Below, in pieces: positions 1-6,672 of a stretch of 6,689 nucleotides of DNA (positions are counted from its first letter, which is position 1; each line of letters starts with the position of its first letter). Origin of the DNA: an uncultured Acinetobacter sp. (lineage in GTDB: Bacteria; Pseudomonadota; Gammaproteobacteria; Pseudomonadales; Moraxellaceae). Where the stretch lies: contig CAAFWA010000283.1 of NCBI GenBank assembly GCA_900766635.1, positions 1 through 6,689 on the forward strand. Direction: 5' to 3'. The notes beneath the pieces were generated by a model. It did not search any database. It was not told where the DNA came from and saw nothing but the letters and a program-made list of their open reading frames with translations. The translations under genes and the position numbers were made by a program.

Positions 1-370
1 TAAACGCATTAGTAATGCCAATACCCAAGATAAACTTGATCATATCCGTATGGAGTTGATTGATCGTTTTGGTGTAGCGCCACAAGCGGTAAAACAGCTG
101 TTTGCTGTGCATCAAATTCGCTTAAAGGCTGAACATTTAGGGATTACCAAAATTGATTTAAGTGCCCATGGGGGACATTTAGAGTTTTCGCCTGATACCC
201 CTGTACAAGCGAGCAGCATTATTCAAATGATGCAGCAACACCCGACCTATTTTAGGATGCAAGGTGGGCAGCGTTTAAAAGTCATGGTGCTGCAAGAAGA
301 GCCTGAAAAACGCTTAAACTTTGTCAATGATGTCTTGGATCATTTAATTAAAGATTTACCCAAGTCTTAA
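1..370 (+). CDS. mfd: Transcription-repair coupling factor Mfd, C-terminal end (partial)
   Basis: This is the last 122 codons of a gene that begins before the window; the reading frame is open from base 2 and ends at TAA 368-370. Mfd is a cytoplasmic ATP-dependent DNA translocase that removes RNA polymerase stalled at DNA lesions and recruits UvrA. The visible part is the C-terminal regulatory domain (TRCF domain), which in the known enzyme masks the UvrA-binding surface; the helicase motifs lie upstream. Recognition rests on the stretch around bases 2-85 (KRISNA, then MELIDRFG), which lines up with the E. coli Mfd segment containing KRLASA and VELIDRFG, and on the later LKAEHLGITKI segment, which matches the E. 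coli region around AQKLGIRKL. The ATG at base 50 is internal and not a start. Nothing suggests damage to the gene. Confidence 0.93.
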   Translation, partial: KRISNANTQDKLDHIRMELIDRFGVAPQAVKQLFAVHQIRLKAEHLGITKIDLSAHGGHLEFSPDTPVQASSIIQMMQQHPTYFRMQGGQRLKVMVLQEEPEKRLNFVNDVLDHLIKDLPKS

Positions 371-384
371 ATTTTAAAGTACAT

Positions 385-420
385 CAAGGGGCAAGCTTTG
401 AGGTTTGCCTCTTGTATTTT
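385..420 (+). terminator. Rho-independent terminator after mfd
   Basis: A 12-bp stem is formed by 385-396 (caaggggcaagc) and 403-414 (gtttgcctcttg), with two G-U pairs and a six-base loop (tttgag), followed by the T-rich run tatttt at 415-420. It lies 14 bp after the mfd stop codon on the coding strand, as expected for a terminator. The T-tract is interrupted by an A, so termination may be incomplete. Seen directly in the sequence; activity is inferred. Confidence 0.75.
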
Positions 421-516
421 GATATTTATAAGGAAAGCCTTGATAGAGCGTACTCAGAGCGAAATTGATGTGATAGTATTAGCCATCACTTTCATTTTGC
501 GTCATAAATAAAGAAT

Positions 517-951
517 ATGTTTAGTTTGCATCCACAACTTGCTCAAGATACATTTTTTGTCGGCGATTTCCCGCTTTCTACATGTCGTTTAATGAATGAT
601 ATGCAGTTCCCTTGGTTAATTTTAATTCCACGTGTGCCTGGGGTAACTGAATTATACGAATTAAGCCAAGCTGACCAAGAACAATTTTTACGTGAATCGA
701 GCTGGTTATCAAGTCAATTGGCACGCGTTTTTCGTGCTGACAAAATGAATGTCGCAGCATTAGGTAACATGGTGCCGCAATTACATTTTCACCACGTTGT
801 GCGTTACCAAAATGATGTGGCATGGCCAAAACCGGTATGGGGTACGCCTGCAGTGCCGTATAGCAATGAAGTGTTAGCGCATATGCGTCAAACGTTAATG
901 CTAGCGCTACGTGGTCAAGGTGATATGCCATTTGATTGGCGCATGGACTAA
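517..951 (+). CDS. HIT-domain nucleotide-binding hydrolase
   Basis: A 144-residue cytoplasmic protein of the histidine triad (HIT) superfamily, whose members hydrolyse or transfer nucleoside monophosphate groups (phosphoramidates, dinucleoside polyphosphates, adenylylated metabolites). The motif lies at residues 86-95, VPQLHFHHVV, with Q88, H90 and H92 at the triad positions; H90 corresponds to the central His that is the nucleophile in the family. Gln in place of the first His is seen in a proteobacterial HIT subfamily that also carries the NVAALGN and DVAWPKPVWG segments, present here at 78-84 and 100-109. The N-terminal part (QDTFFVGDFPL, then PWLILIPR) forms the usual first HIT strands. 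The ATG is preceded only by a weak A-rich ribosome site (aaaga). The gene follows the mfd terminator, so it probably has its own promoter in 421-516, but no convincing -35/-10 pair was found. It ends 18 bp before the adenylate cyclase gene and is probably co-transcribed with it. The true substrate is unknown. Confidence 0.88.
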   Translation: MFSLHPQLAQDTFFVGDFPLSTCRLMNDMQFPWLILIPRVPGVTELYELSQADQEQFLRESSWLSSQLARVFRADKMNVAALGNMVPQLHFHHVVRYQNDVAWPKPVWGTPAVPYSNEVLAHMRQTLMLALRGQGDMPFDWRMD

Positions 952-969
952 TCCCTGTAGATTCAAGTT

Positions 970-2448
970 GTGCTGCCTTTAAAATATTGGCTTGACCGTG
1001 AACCCAAACAATTTAGCTATTTCCATCGTTTGATGGGTTATAGCATGTTGTCCTTGGGTTTATTGGTCTATTGTTTTACGACTCAAAGTAGCCGTATTCA
1101 ACTGTATTTGCCTTTGATCTTTGCTTTGGTGCTCTTTATGAGTCCACGTCTTGAGCAATGGTTACAGTATCGTTATAACGTGCAAGTTCAGCGTAATGTC
1201 TTATTTTTAATTGATATTGCCATGGTGGCTGCGGCACTTTCGGCAGTGCATTTAAATTTAGTTTTGACCTTATGCACGTTCGCTGCCTTAATTTATAGCA
1301 CTATCAATAGCCGGATTTCATTTTTTATGATGTCTTTGGCGGGTCTATGGGGTGTAACGGTCTTTTACCTAGCCAATATTTTTGTGTTTGGTTTTGGCAA
1401 GTATTTTGCACAAGCATCGACTGAAATCACAGTGCTTGGCTTTATGTGTTTGATTATGTACTTTACCTCAGGGTCAGTCTATCAAGCACGGCGTGTCTAT
1501 GTGGCGTCACAAAAGCGTGAATATTATTATTCACAAATGAATCGCTATATGGAATTTGCCAATCAGTTAAGTCGCTATGCGCCGCAGCAATTGTGGCAAT
1601 CGATTATGAAAGGCGAAACTGAGGCAAAAATTGAATATAAGCGGAAGAAGATGACCATCTTCTTTTCCGATATTCAAGGGTTTACCGAACTCTCAGAAAC
1701 CCTGATTCCCGATGATCTGGCCTTTGTTTTAAATGACTATTTAAGTCATATGACAGAAATTGCCAAACAATATGAAGCCACTGTCGATAAATTCATGGGG
1801 GATGCGATTTTAATTTTCTTTGGTGACCCGACCACACAAGGTGTTGAACAAGATGCCAAAACCTGTGTAGAAATGGCGATGGCCATGCGTCAACAAATGA
1901 AAATTTTACGGGAACGTTGGATTAAAATGGGTTATCCGGCTTTACATATTCGTATGGGTGTAAGTACAGGGTATTGCCACGTGGGTAATTATGGTGCAGC
2001 GCATCGTATGGCCTATACCATTGTCGGGCGTGATGCCAATTTAGCTGCACGTTTGCAAAGTGCTGCTGATGTAGATGAAATTTTAATTTCTGATGAAACC
2101 TATCAGTTAATTAAAGATGATTTTTTGTGTGCCCCGAAACAACCGATGGAACTCAAAGGCATTCAGCAGCCTGTGAAAACATGGCAAGTGATGGAAAAAC
2201 ACAATGCCCGTCAAACAGAATATCAGCGTTGGTTTGACTATGAATACAAAGGTTTTCATCTGTTACTCAATTTAGATGAAGTGCAAAACTATGAATATTC
2301 TCAGCTGATTCAAGTGCTTGAAAAAGTCATTCAACGTATTCAAACTCAACAAGAACTGATTAATGCCAATGGAGTGGTGCGCTTGAGTTTAGAAGATGAG
2401 GTAATGAGTGAAGTGTTAGTCTCTCAAGATGATGTGAGTAAAAATTAA
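970..2448 (+). CDS. Membrane-anchored class III adenylate cyclase
   Basis: A 492-residue inner-membrane enzyme predicted to make 3',5'-cAMP from ATP. Residues about 24-170 hold roughly six hydrophobic helices (near 24-37, 44-57, 77-94, 96-110, 116-141 and 153-169), followed by a polar linker with the YAPQQLW segment (203-209) and the cyclase homology domain at about 225-408. All key residues are visible: metal-binding D234 (FFSDIQGF) and D278 (FMGDAI), the ATP-selecting pair K274 (VDKFMGD) and T350 (YTIVG), and transition-state residues N357 and R361 (NLAARL). The Lys/Thr pair points to adenylate rather than guanylate cyclase. The last 85 residues (408-492) are polar, partly helical, and match no domain I recognise. 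The overall plan resembles Pseudomonas aeruginosa CyaB, but I do not confidently recognise its MASE2 domain here. The start is GTG at 970 because an in-frame TAG lies at 958-960; its ribosome site is weak, and ATG codons at residues 22 or 26 are possible but would cut into the N-terminus. cAMP would act through a Vfr/CRP-type regulator elsewhere. Confidence 0.9.
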   Translation: MLPLKYWLDREPKQFSYFHRLMGYSMLSLGLLVYCFTTQSSRIQLYLPLIFALVLFMSPRLEQWLQYRYNVQVQRNVLFLIDIAMVAAALSAVHLNLVLTLCTFAALIYSTINSRISFFMMSLAGLWGVTVFYLANIFVFGFGKYFAQASTEITVLGFMCLIMYFTSGSVYQARRVYVASQKREYYYSQMNRYMEFANQLSRYAPQQLWQSIMKGETEAKIEYKRKKMTIFFSDIQGFTELSETLIPDDLAFVLNDYLSHMTEIAKQYEATVDKFMGDAILIFFGDPTTQGVEQDAKTCVEMAMAMRQQMKILRERWIKMGYPALHIRMGVSTGYCHVGNYGAAHRMAYTIVGRDANLAARLQSAADVDEILISDETYQLIKDDFLCAPKQPMELKGIQQPVKTWQVMEKHNARQTEYQRWFDYEYKGFHLLLNLDEVQNYEYSQLIQVLEKVIQRIQTQQELINANGVVRLSLEDEVMSEVLVSQDDVSKN

Positions 2449-2472
2449 ACGAATTTGAATAAACTTCATGTG

Positions 2473-2510
2473 AGCGCGTCTGAATTTATGTTCTAATAAC
2501 GGCGCTTTTA
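2473..2510 (+). terminator. Possible weak terminator between cyclase and 2H phosphoesterase genes
   Basis: The arms agcgcgt (2473-2479) and acggcgct (2499-2506) can pair as a short GC-rich stem with one bulged C. They are separated by a long 19-base loop and followed by tttta. This is weaker than the mfd terminator. If real, it would separate the HIT-cyclase pair from the cobalamin unit; if not, all seven genes could share a transcript. Confidence 0.28.
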
Positions 2511-2526
2511 TGAATTAGACAAGATT

Positions 2527-3159
2527 GTGTTTTTAACTTTAGATCGTGATGTCACCCCGACTATTCCCCAAGATTATGCAGCGTGGCATCGTGGACGCCC
2601 GATCTATAGCCTATGGTATTTAAGCGTCGATTGCTCTGAATTGGTTAACTACGCACAAGCACTACAACAACGATTTTCAGATTACTTATTTACCCCTAAT
2701 ACTCGTCAGTTGCATATTACTTTGTTTGTCTGTGGTTTTTGGCAAACACCAAGCCGTTATAGTGATGACTTTAGCCCTTGGCAATTACAACAACAACAAC
2801 AGCAACTTGATCAGCTTGATTTATCGAGTTTTTCCCTACAAATACAGGGCATCAACAGTTTTGAAAGTGCTTTATTTTTACAAGTACATGATCCAAAAGG
2901 TCATTTAAATACCATTCGCCGTGCTTTAAGTACTGTACATACAGAAATTGCGCCTTTAGATTACTGTCCGCATATCACCTTAGGTTTATATCGCCATGCC
3001 TGCTCAGGACAAGAAATTTGGTCTTTAATTGATCAAATGGACACCCCAAGCTTTGAGCTCAACATTCAGGCTTTACATTTTGGTGGCTATCAAGCGCAAG
3101 TGTTACAGGGGCCTTTACAGGTATTACATGAGTATCGCTTAGGAGAAGCTTATGCTTGA
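2527..3159 (+). CDS. 2H phosphoesterase / 2'-5' RNA ligase-like protein
   Basis: A 210-residue cytoplasmic protein of the 2H phosphoesterase superfamily (LigT/ThpR, 2'-5' RNA ligase-like). The two defining HxTx motifs are both intact: HITL at residues 63-66 (QLHITLFVCGF) and HITL at 149-152 (CPHITLGLY), 86 residues apart as usual for two half-domains around one active site. Relatives open 2',3'-cyclic phosphates or form and break 2'-5' phosphodiester bonds in RNA; the substrate here is not known. A Gln-rich stretch (residues 86-93) lies between the motifs. The start is GTG at 2527, since an in-frame TAA at 2497-2499 leaves no ATG or TTG upstream in frame and none occurs close downstream; the ribosome site is weak. 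Its 3' end overlaps cobU by 8 bp and contains the strong cobU ribosome site, so it is translationally coupled to the cobalamin genes. The name '2'-5' RNA ligase' should be read as a family label only. Confidence 0.85.
   Translation: MFLTLDRDVTPTIPQDYAAWHRGRPIYSLWYLSVDCSELVNYAQALQQRFSDYLFTPNTRQLHITLFVCGFWQTPSRYSDDFSPWQLQQQQQQLDQLDLSSFSLQIQGINSFESALFLQVHDPKGHLNTIRRALSTVHTEIAPLDYCPHITLGLYRHACSGQEIWSLIDQMDTPSFELNIQALHFGGYQAQVLQGPLQVLHEYRLGEAYA
2788..2805 (+). repeat. CAA/CAG trinucleotide run coding six glutamines
   Basis: Four perfect CAA units followed by CAG CAA encode Gln88-Gln93 of the 2H phosphoesterase. In-frame triplet runs like this can vary in length between strains without breaking the frame. 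It falls between the two HxTx motifs, probably in a surface loop or helix, so length change would probably be tolerated. Confidence 0.7.
3141..3146 (+). promoter_or_regulatory. Strong Shine-Dalgarno site for cobU inside the upstream gene
   Basis: AGGAGA lies 5 bases before the cobU ATG and is itself part of the coding sequence of the 2H phosphoesterase. It is the best ribosome site in the window. Together with the 8-bp gene overlap it fixes the cobU start and suggests translational coupling. Confidence 0.85.
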
Positions 3160-3664
3160 ATTGATTTTAGGCGGCGCACGTTCAGGCAAAAGTCGCTTAG
3201 CTGAACAAAAGGCCATGGAGACCAAGCAAGCGGTATATTATATCGCAACTGCACAATCTTTAGATGGCGAAATGCAACAGCGGATTGTCCATCATCAGCA
3301 AAGTCGTCCTCAGCATTGGCAAACCATAGAAGAACCGTTGTATTTGGCTGATTGTTTACTTGCCCATGACCAAGCTGATCAGGTGTTATTGGTGGATTGC
3401 TTAACTTTATGGATGAGCAATTTGCTATTAGATGCCAATCCTCACTTACAACAACAAGAATGCGAAAAATTATTGGCCACTTTACCCAAATTGCGCAGTC
3501 ATGTGATTTTAGTGAGTAATGAAACTGGTTTAGGTGTGGTGCCCATGGGACAACTGACACGGCAGTTTGTCGATGAAAGTGGGCGTTTGCATCAACAGAT
3601 TGGGCAAATTGCAGATCGTGTACAATTTTGTGTCGCAGGTTTTGCGATGTCATTAAAAGGATAA
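3152..3664 (+). CDS. cobU: Adenosylcobinamide kinase / adenosylcobinamide-phosphate guanylyltransferase
   Basis: A 170-residue cytoplasmic bifunctional enzyme (CobU, called CobP in aerobic-pathway organisms). It phosphorylates adenosylcobinamide and then transfers GMP to give adenosylcobinamide-GDP, the activated corrinoid half for nucleotide-loop assembly. The P-loop GGARSGKS is at residues 7-14. The segment RIVHHQQSRP at 44-53 matches the Salmonella CobU region, with H47 aligning to the guanylylated His46. Other family signatures are ATAQSLDGEM (32-41), the hydrophobic strand ending LLVDCLT (79-85), and SNETGLGVVP (122-131). The length is slightly under that of the Salmonella protein and looks complete. 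The start overlaps the preceding gene by 8 bp; the stop is 4 bp before cobT. Together with the three cob genes downstream this assignment is secure. Confidence 0.96.
   Translation: MLELILGGARSGKSRLAEQKAMETKQAVYYIATAQSLDGEMQQRIVHHQQSRPQHWQTIEEPLYLADCLLAHDQADQVLLVDCLTLWMSNLLLDANPHLQQQECEKLLATLPKLRSHVILVSNETGLGVVPMGQLTRQFVDESGRLHQQIGQIADRVQFCVAGFAMSLKG
3655..3661 (+). promoter_or_regulatory. Shine-Dalgarno site for cobT
   Basis: AAAAGGA lies 7 bases before the cobT ATG at 3669 and covers the last codons of cobU, so cobU and cobT translation are likely linked. Confidence 0.7.
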
Positions 3665-3668
3665 ACTC

Positions 3669-4721
3669 ATGCAGTGGTGGCAAGTAGCCTGTCAAATGCC
3701 TGATCAAGAGATTTACGCTCAAGCGGTAGCACATCAGCTACAACTGACCAAGCCAAGTGGTGCTTTGGCAGATTTAGAAGAGATTGCAGTTCAGTTGGCA
3801 AGTTTACAAGGGCAAGTGAAGCCACAACTTACTTTGCCATGGATTACGATTTTTGCAGGTGATCACGGCGTGATGGAAGAGCAGATTTCGGCTTATCCGC
3901 AAGCGGTGACTCGGCAGATGCTGCAAAATTTTGCCAATGGTGGTGCATGTATTAGTGTGATTGCCAATACCTATCAGGCCAAATTACAAGTGATTGATTG
4001 TGGTACGGTGGGCGAGCCTTATGAATATGTGGGTGTGGAGCGACATTGTATTTTGCCGGGCACCTATAATTTTGCCAAAACCCAAGCCATGCCGATTGAC
4101 GCATGCCAAGCAGCCTTGCAATTGGGTGTAAAAAGTGTCGAACAGGCCAAATCGCAAGGCGCATCAATTTATGTGGCAGGGGAAATGGGCATTGGCAATA
4201 CGTGTTCCGCTGCCGCTTTAGCGTGTTTATTACTCAATGAATCTGCTGAAAAACTCACAGGCGTGGGCACAGGCATTAACTCAGCGCAATTACAGCATAA
4301 AAAAAACATCATTGAGCAAGCTTTGGCGCTGCATCGTGATCAGGTGAAAGACAACCCATTTTTAGCGTTATGTGCTGTGGGTGGTCTAGAAGTGGCTGCC
4401 ATGACAGGGGCTTATATTCGTGCGGCACAATTGGGATTGCCTGTGGTAGTCGATGGATTTATTTCAAGCGCAGCGGCATTAACAGCAGTCAGAATGAATC
4501 CTGAGGTCAGAGCATGGATGTTGTTTGGTCATCAGTCGGCAGAATATGGCCATCAGCGCTTATTACAAGAACTACAAGCGAAGCCGATTTTAAACTTAAA
4601 CTTACGTTTAGGTGAGGGCAGTGGTGCAGGTGCAGCCCTTGGCGTGATTCAATTGGCCTGTCATTTACATAACCAAATGGCAACTTTTGCTCAAGCCAAT
4701 GTGATTGGTGAGAAAATCTAA
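3669..4721 (+). CDS. cobT: Nicotinate-nucleotide--dimethylbenzimidazole phosphoribosyltransferase
   Basis: A 350-residue cytoplasmic enzyme that moves the phosphoribosyl group of nicotinate mononucleotide onto 5,6-dimethylbenzimidazole (or another lower-ligand base), giving alpha-ribazole 5'-phosphate, the nucleotide half of cobalamin. The signatures run in order: FAGDHGV (62-68) and SAYPQAVT (74-81) near the base-binding site, GEMGIGNT (171-178), GVGTGIN (198-204), VDGFISSAAA (261-270), and RLGEGSGAGAA (313-323), where E316 corresponds to the catalytic Glu317 of Salmonella CobT. The length is typical and all motifs are intact. The ATG at 3669 has a good ribosome site and starts 4 bp after cobU; the stop shares one base with the cobC start (TAATG). 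Which lower-ligand base it prefers cannot be read from the sequence. Confidence 0.97.
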   Translation: MQWWQVACQMPDQEIYAQAVAHQLQLTKPSGALADLEEIAVQLASLQGQVKPQLTLPWITIFAGDHGVMEEQISAYPQAVTRQMLQNFANGGACISVIANTYQAKLQVIDCGTVGEPYEYVGVERHCILPGTYNFAKTQAMPIDACQAALQLGVKSVEQAKSQGASIYVAGEMGIGNTCSAAALACLLLNESAEKLTGVGTGINSAQLQHKKNIIEQALALHRDQVKDNPFLALCAVGGLEVAAMTGAYIRAAQLGLPVVVDGFISSAAALTAVRMNPEVRAWMLFGHQSAEYGHQRLLQELQAKPILNLNLRLGEGSGAGAALGVIQLACHLHNQMATFAQANVIGEKI

Positions 4722-5299
4722 TGCAACTTGATTTGTTACGCCATGGTGAAACTGAACAAGGCTATACCTTGCGTGGCTCAACTGATGATGCTTTAACGGC
4801 ACAAGGTTGGCAGGCCATGCAACACACGATTGATCAAGCATTGCCAACATGGCAGGTGATTTTTAGCTCGCCTTTACAGCGCTGCGCACACTTTGCACAG
4901 GCATTAGCCCAAGCATTAGACCTGCCGTGTTATTGCTTAGATCAACTGCAAGAAATGCATTTTGGTGAATGGGAGGGGAAAACCACGCAACATTTATACG
5001 AGTGTTATCCCACACAATTAGCACAATTTTGGCAAACGCCGACCCAATTTACCCCACCTCAAGCCGAATCCATACAGGCCTTTGCCACACGTATTGATGA
5101 GGGAATGCAAAATATTCAAAATATCATGGAGCAACATCAGTTTACGCATGCTTTGGTGGTCACCCATGGTGGCGTGATTAAATATTTAAAATGTAAGGCA
5201 CTTGCTCAACCTTTAGATTTAATCTTAACCATGCCTGCTGAGTTGGCGCAGTTGCATCATTTTAGCTGTGCTGATGGTCAAATTGAGCATATCGTATGA
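4721..5299 (+). CDS. cobC: Alpha-ribazole phosphatase, histidine phosphatase family
   Basis: A 192-residue cytoplasmic phosphatase of the phosphoglycerate mutase-like (histidine phosphatase) family. The motif RHGET is at 7-11, with H8 as the phosphorylated nucleophile. R54 in SSPLQRC, the likely acid E78 in EMHFGEWEG, and H149 in VVTHGG complete the active-site set. The family is broad, so the specific role is inferred from position: it lies between cobT and cobS, where CobC removes the 5'-phosphate from adenosylcobalamin-phosphate or from alpha-ribazole phosphate. The start overlaps the cobT stop by one base and the stop overlaps cobS by four bases (ATGA). The tightly packed operon position makes a general metabolic mutase unlikely. 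Confidence 0.9.
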   Translation: MQLDLLRHGETEQGYTLRGSTDDALTAQGWQAMQHTIDQALPTWQVIFSSPLQRCAHFAQALAQALDLPCYCLDQLQEMHFGEWEGKTTQHLYECYPTQLAQFWQTPTQFTPPQAESIQAFATRIDEGMQNIQNIMEQHQFTHALVVTHGGVIKYLKCKALAQPLDLILTMPAELAQLHHFSCADGQIEHIV

Positions 5300-6039
5300 C
5301 CCCATTTTGGATTGCCTTACAGTTTTTAACCACATTTCCTATTCATCTTAAAGCGATGCCGACACCACAGCAAAATGCACAATCGCTGTTGTTTTACCCG
5401 TGTATTGGTCTATTGATTGGCGGATTGCTTTATATCGTGGCATTGCTACTTGCACCTACGCCGCTGCTCTTACAAAGTGCGCTGATTGTGGTGATTTGGA
5501 TATGGTTGACTGGTGGCTTACATTATGATGGCCTTGCCGATACCGCAGATGCGTGGGTGGGGGGATTTGGTGATCGGGAACGCACCTTAAACATCATGAA
5601 AGACCCAAGCTGTGGGCCCATTGGCGTATTAGCCATTGTGATGGTGGTGTTGCTAAAATTTGCAGGGATTTATGTGGTATTAGAACAAAAAGCCACGCTG
5701 ATTCTATTGTTATTGCCTGCTTTGGCGCGTACTGCCCCCTTGATTTTGCTACGTACCTCAAGTTATGTGCGTCAACAGGGCATTGCAAAAGACATGACTC
5801 AATATTTGCCTAAGGGATCGCTTTGGGTCGTTGTGGTGTTTAGCCTTGCCATGGGTCTGTGCTTTAAACTGCTCGGCTGTGTGCTGATTTTGAGTTTTAT
5901 TGCTGTATTGGCCTATTTACGCATGAAATTTGTACAACGTTTAGGCGGGGTAACAGGGGATACCATTGGCGCAAGTATTGAAATTTTAGAAACGCTTACC
6001 TTACTTATGGCAGCGATTTATGTCAGTACCTTTGCTTAG
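5296..6039 (+). CDS. cobS: Adenosylcobinamide-GDP ribazoletransferase (cobalamin synthase)
   Basis: A 247-residue inner-membrane enzyme that joins adenosylcobinamide-GDP to alpha-ribazole phosphate (or alpha-ribazole), the last coupling step of cobalamin synthesis. Several hydrophobic helices are apparent, roughly at 33-52, 58-72, 108-128, 134-152, 176-206 and 232-245. The conserved metal-binding motif GGLHYDGLADTADA (73-86) is intact, followed by KDPSCGPIG (102-110) and the C-terminal LGGVTGDTIGAS motif (216-227). The N-terminal FLTTFPI segment (10-16) is also typical. The length is that of the family. The ATG overlaps the cobC stop by 4 bp and has no strong ribosome site of its own, so it probably relies on translation of cobC. 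It is the last gene of the unit; no convincing terminator was seen after it. Confidence 0.96.
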   Translation: MTPFWIALQFLTTFPIHLKAMPTPQQNAQSLLFYPCIGLLIGGLLYIVALLLAPTPLLLQSALIVVIWIWLTGGLHYDGLADTADAWVGGFGDRERTLNIMKDPSCGPIGVLAIVMVVLLKFAGIYVVLEQKATLILLLLPALARTAPLILLRTSSYVRQQGIAKDMTQYLPKGSLWVVVVFSLAMGLCFKLLGCVLILSFIAVLAYLRMKFVQRLGGVTGDTIGASIEILETLTLLMAAIYVSTFA

Positions 6040-6161
6040 TATATAGGCCACCAAAAACAGGTGAAAATTATTACAAAATGCACCGAGTTACTCATCCAAG
6101 CCATAGGATTTTAGCCGCAAATCTCGTAACATAGCTTGATCTATTTGTTGTGAGGTTTTCT
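6040..6161 (+). other. Intergenic gap between cobS and the phosphatase gene
   Basis: This is 122 bp, AT-rich, and probably holds the promoter of the phosphatase gene and whatever ends the cob transcript. Only small hairpins are visible: a 4-bp cacc/ggtg stem near 6050-6063 and a 5-bp gattt/aaatc stem at 6107-6123, neither followed by a T-run. TAACAT at 6127-6132 could be a -10 box but has no fitting -35 partner. Confidence 0.4.
6152..6155 (+). promoter_or_regulatory. Shine-Dalgarno site that decides the phosphatase start
   Basis: GAGG sits 6 bases before ATG 6162. The in-frame GTG at 6150 overlaps this site and has no ribosome site of its own, so the ATG at 6162 is the preferred start. Confidence 0.65.
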
Positions 6162-6665
6162 ATGTCATCTCAAGCGCCTTATCGGGTGTTATGTGTGTGT
6201 TTGGGCAATATCTGTCGCTCTCCTACGGCAGAAGTGGTGCTGAGACAACATTGTGAGGCAGAAAATCTCCCTATCGTGATCGATTCTGCGGGAACAAGTA
6301 ATTATCATCCCGGCAAAGCCCCTGATTCACGTAGTCAACAACATGCAAAATTACGTGGTTATGATTTATCTTCGCTGCGTGCTCGGCAAGTGACCTTACA
6401 CGATTTTCTAGATTTTGACCTGATGCTAGCGATGGATCATGACAATTTACGTGATTTAGCAGTATTAAGTGAGCAAGCCAAAGCAGAGTTTGGTCGTGTG
6501 CATGCTCAACTTGCTTTGATGAGTGAACATGATCCGAATTATCTAAAGCAGGCCGTGCCTGACCCTTATTATGGCGGCAAAGAGGGCTTTGAACAGGTGC
6601 TCGATCAATGTGAATCGAGTAGTCGTGCTTGGGTCAATTATTTTCAACAACGTTCAAAGGTTTAA
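6162..6665 (+). CDS. Low-molecular-weight protein tyrosine phosphatase
   Basis: A 167-residue cytoplasmic phosphatase of the low-molecular-weight (arsenate reductase-like fold) class. The signature CLGNICRS lies at residues 13-20: C13 is the nucleophile and R19 the phosphate-binding arginine of the C-x5-R loop, with S20 next. The usual acid loop is VPDPYYGG (133-140), with D134 as the general acid and the Tyr pair that flanks the active site. IDSAGTS (40-46) and the MDHDN segment (92-96) are further family marks. It stands alone between the cobalamin genes and the next gene rather than beside a Wzc-type tyrosine kinase and capsule genes, so a housekeeping role is more likely than capsule control; its target is unknown. 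A 12-base longer version from GTG 6150 is possible but disfavoured. Confidence 0.92.
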   Translation: MSSQAPYRVLCVCLGNICRSPTAEVVLRQHCEAENLPIVIDSAGTSNYHPGKAPDSRSQQHAKLRGYDLSSLRARQVTLHDFLDFDLMLAMDHDNLRDLAVLSEQAKAEFGRVHAQLALMSEHDPNYLKQAVPDPYYGGKEGFEQVLDQCESSSRAWVNYFQQRSKV

Positions 6666-6672
6666 GACAGCC

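Noticed and set aside
469..490. TGTGA ... TCACT inverted repeat (GTGAT/ATCAC) upstream of the HIT-cyclase pair, resembling a CRP/Vfr site.
   Set aside because: The half-sites are 12 bases apart instead of the 6 expected for TGTGA-N6-TCACA, so the helical phase and consensus do not fit.
480..508. TAGCCA / CATAAA as a -35/-10 pair with 17-bp spacing before the HIT gene.
   Set aside because: Each box matches only four of six consensus bases and the start point would lie almost at the ATG; too weak to call in AT-rich DNA.
578..931. Open frame of 117 codons on the minus strand opposite the HIT gene.
   Set aside because: It is a mirror of the HIT coding sequence with no domain and no supporting ribosome site.
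1776..1784. GCCACTG, similar to the core of a cobalamin riboswitch B12 box.
   Set aside because: It lies inside the cyclase coding sequence (residues around 270), lacks surrounding riboswitch structure, and is far from the cob genes.
3150..3734. Long open frame of 194 codons on the minus strand opposite cobU.
   Set aside because: It lies fully across cobU, whose motifs are unmistakable; the antisense translation shows no recognisable domain.
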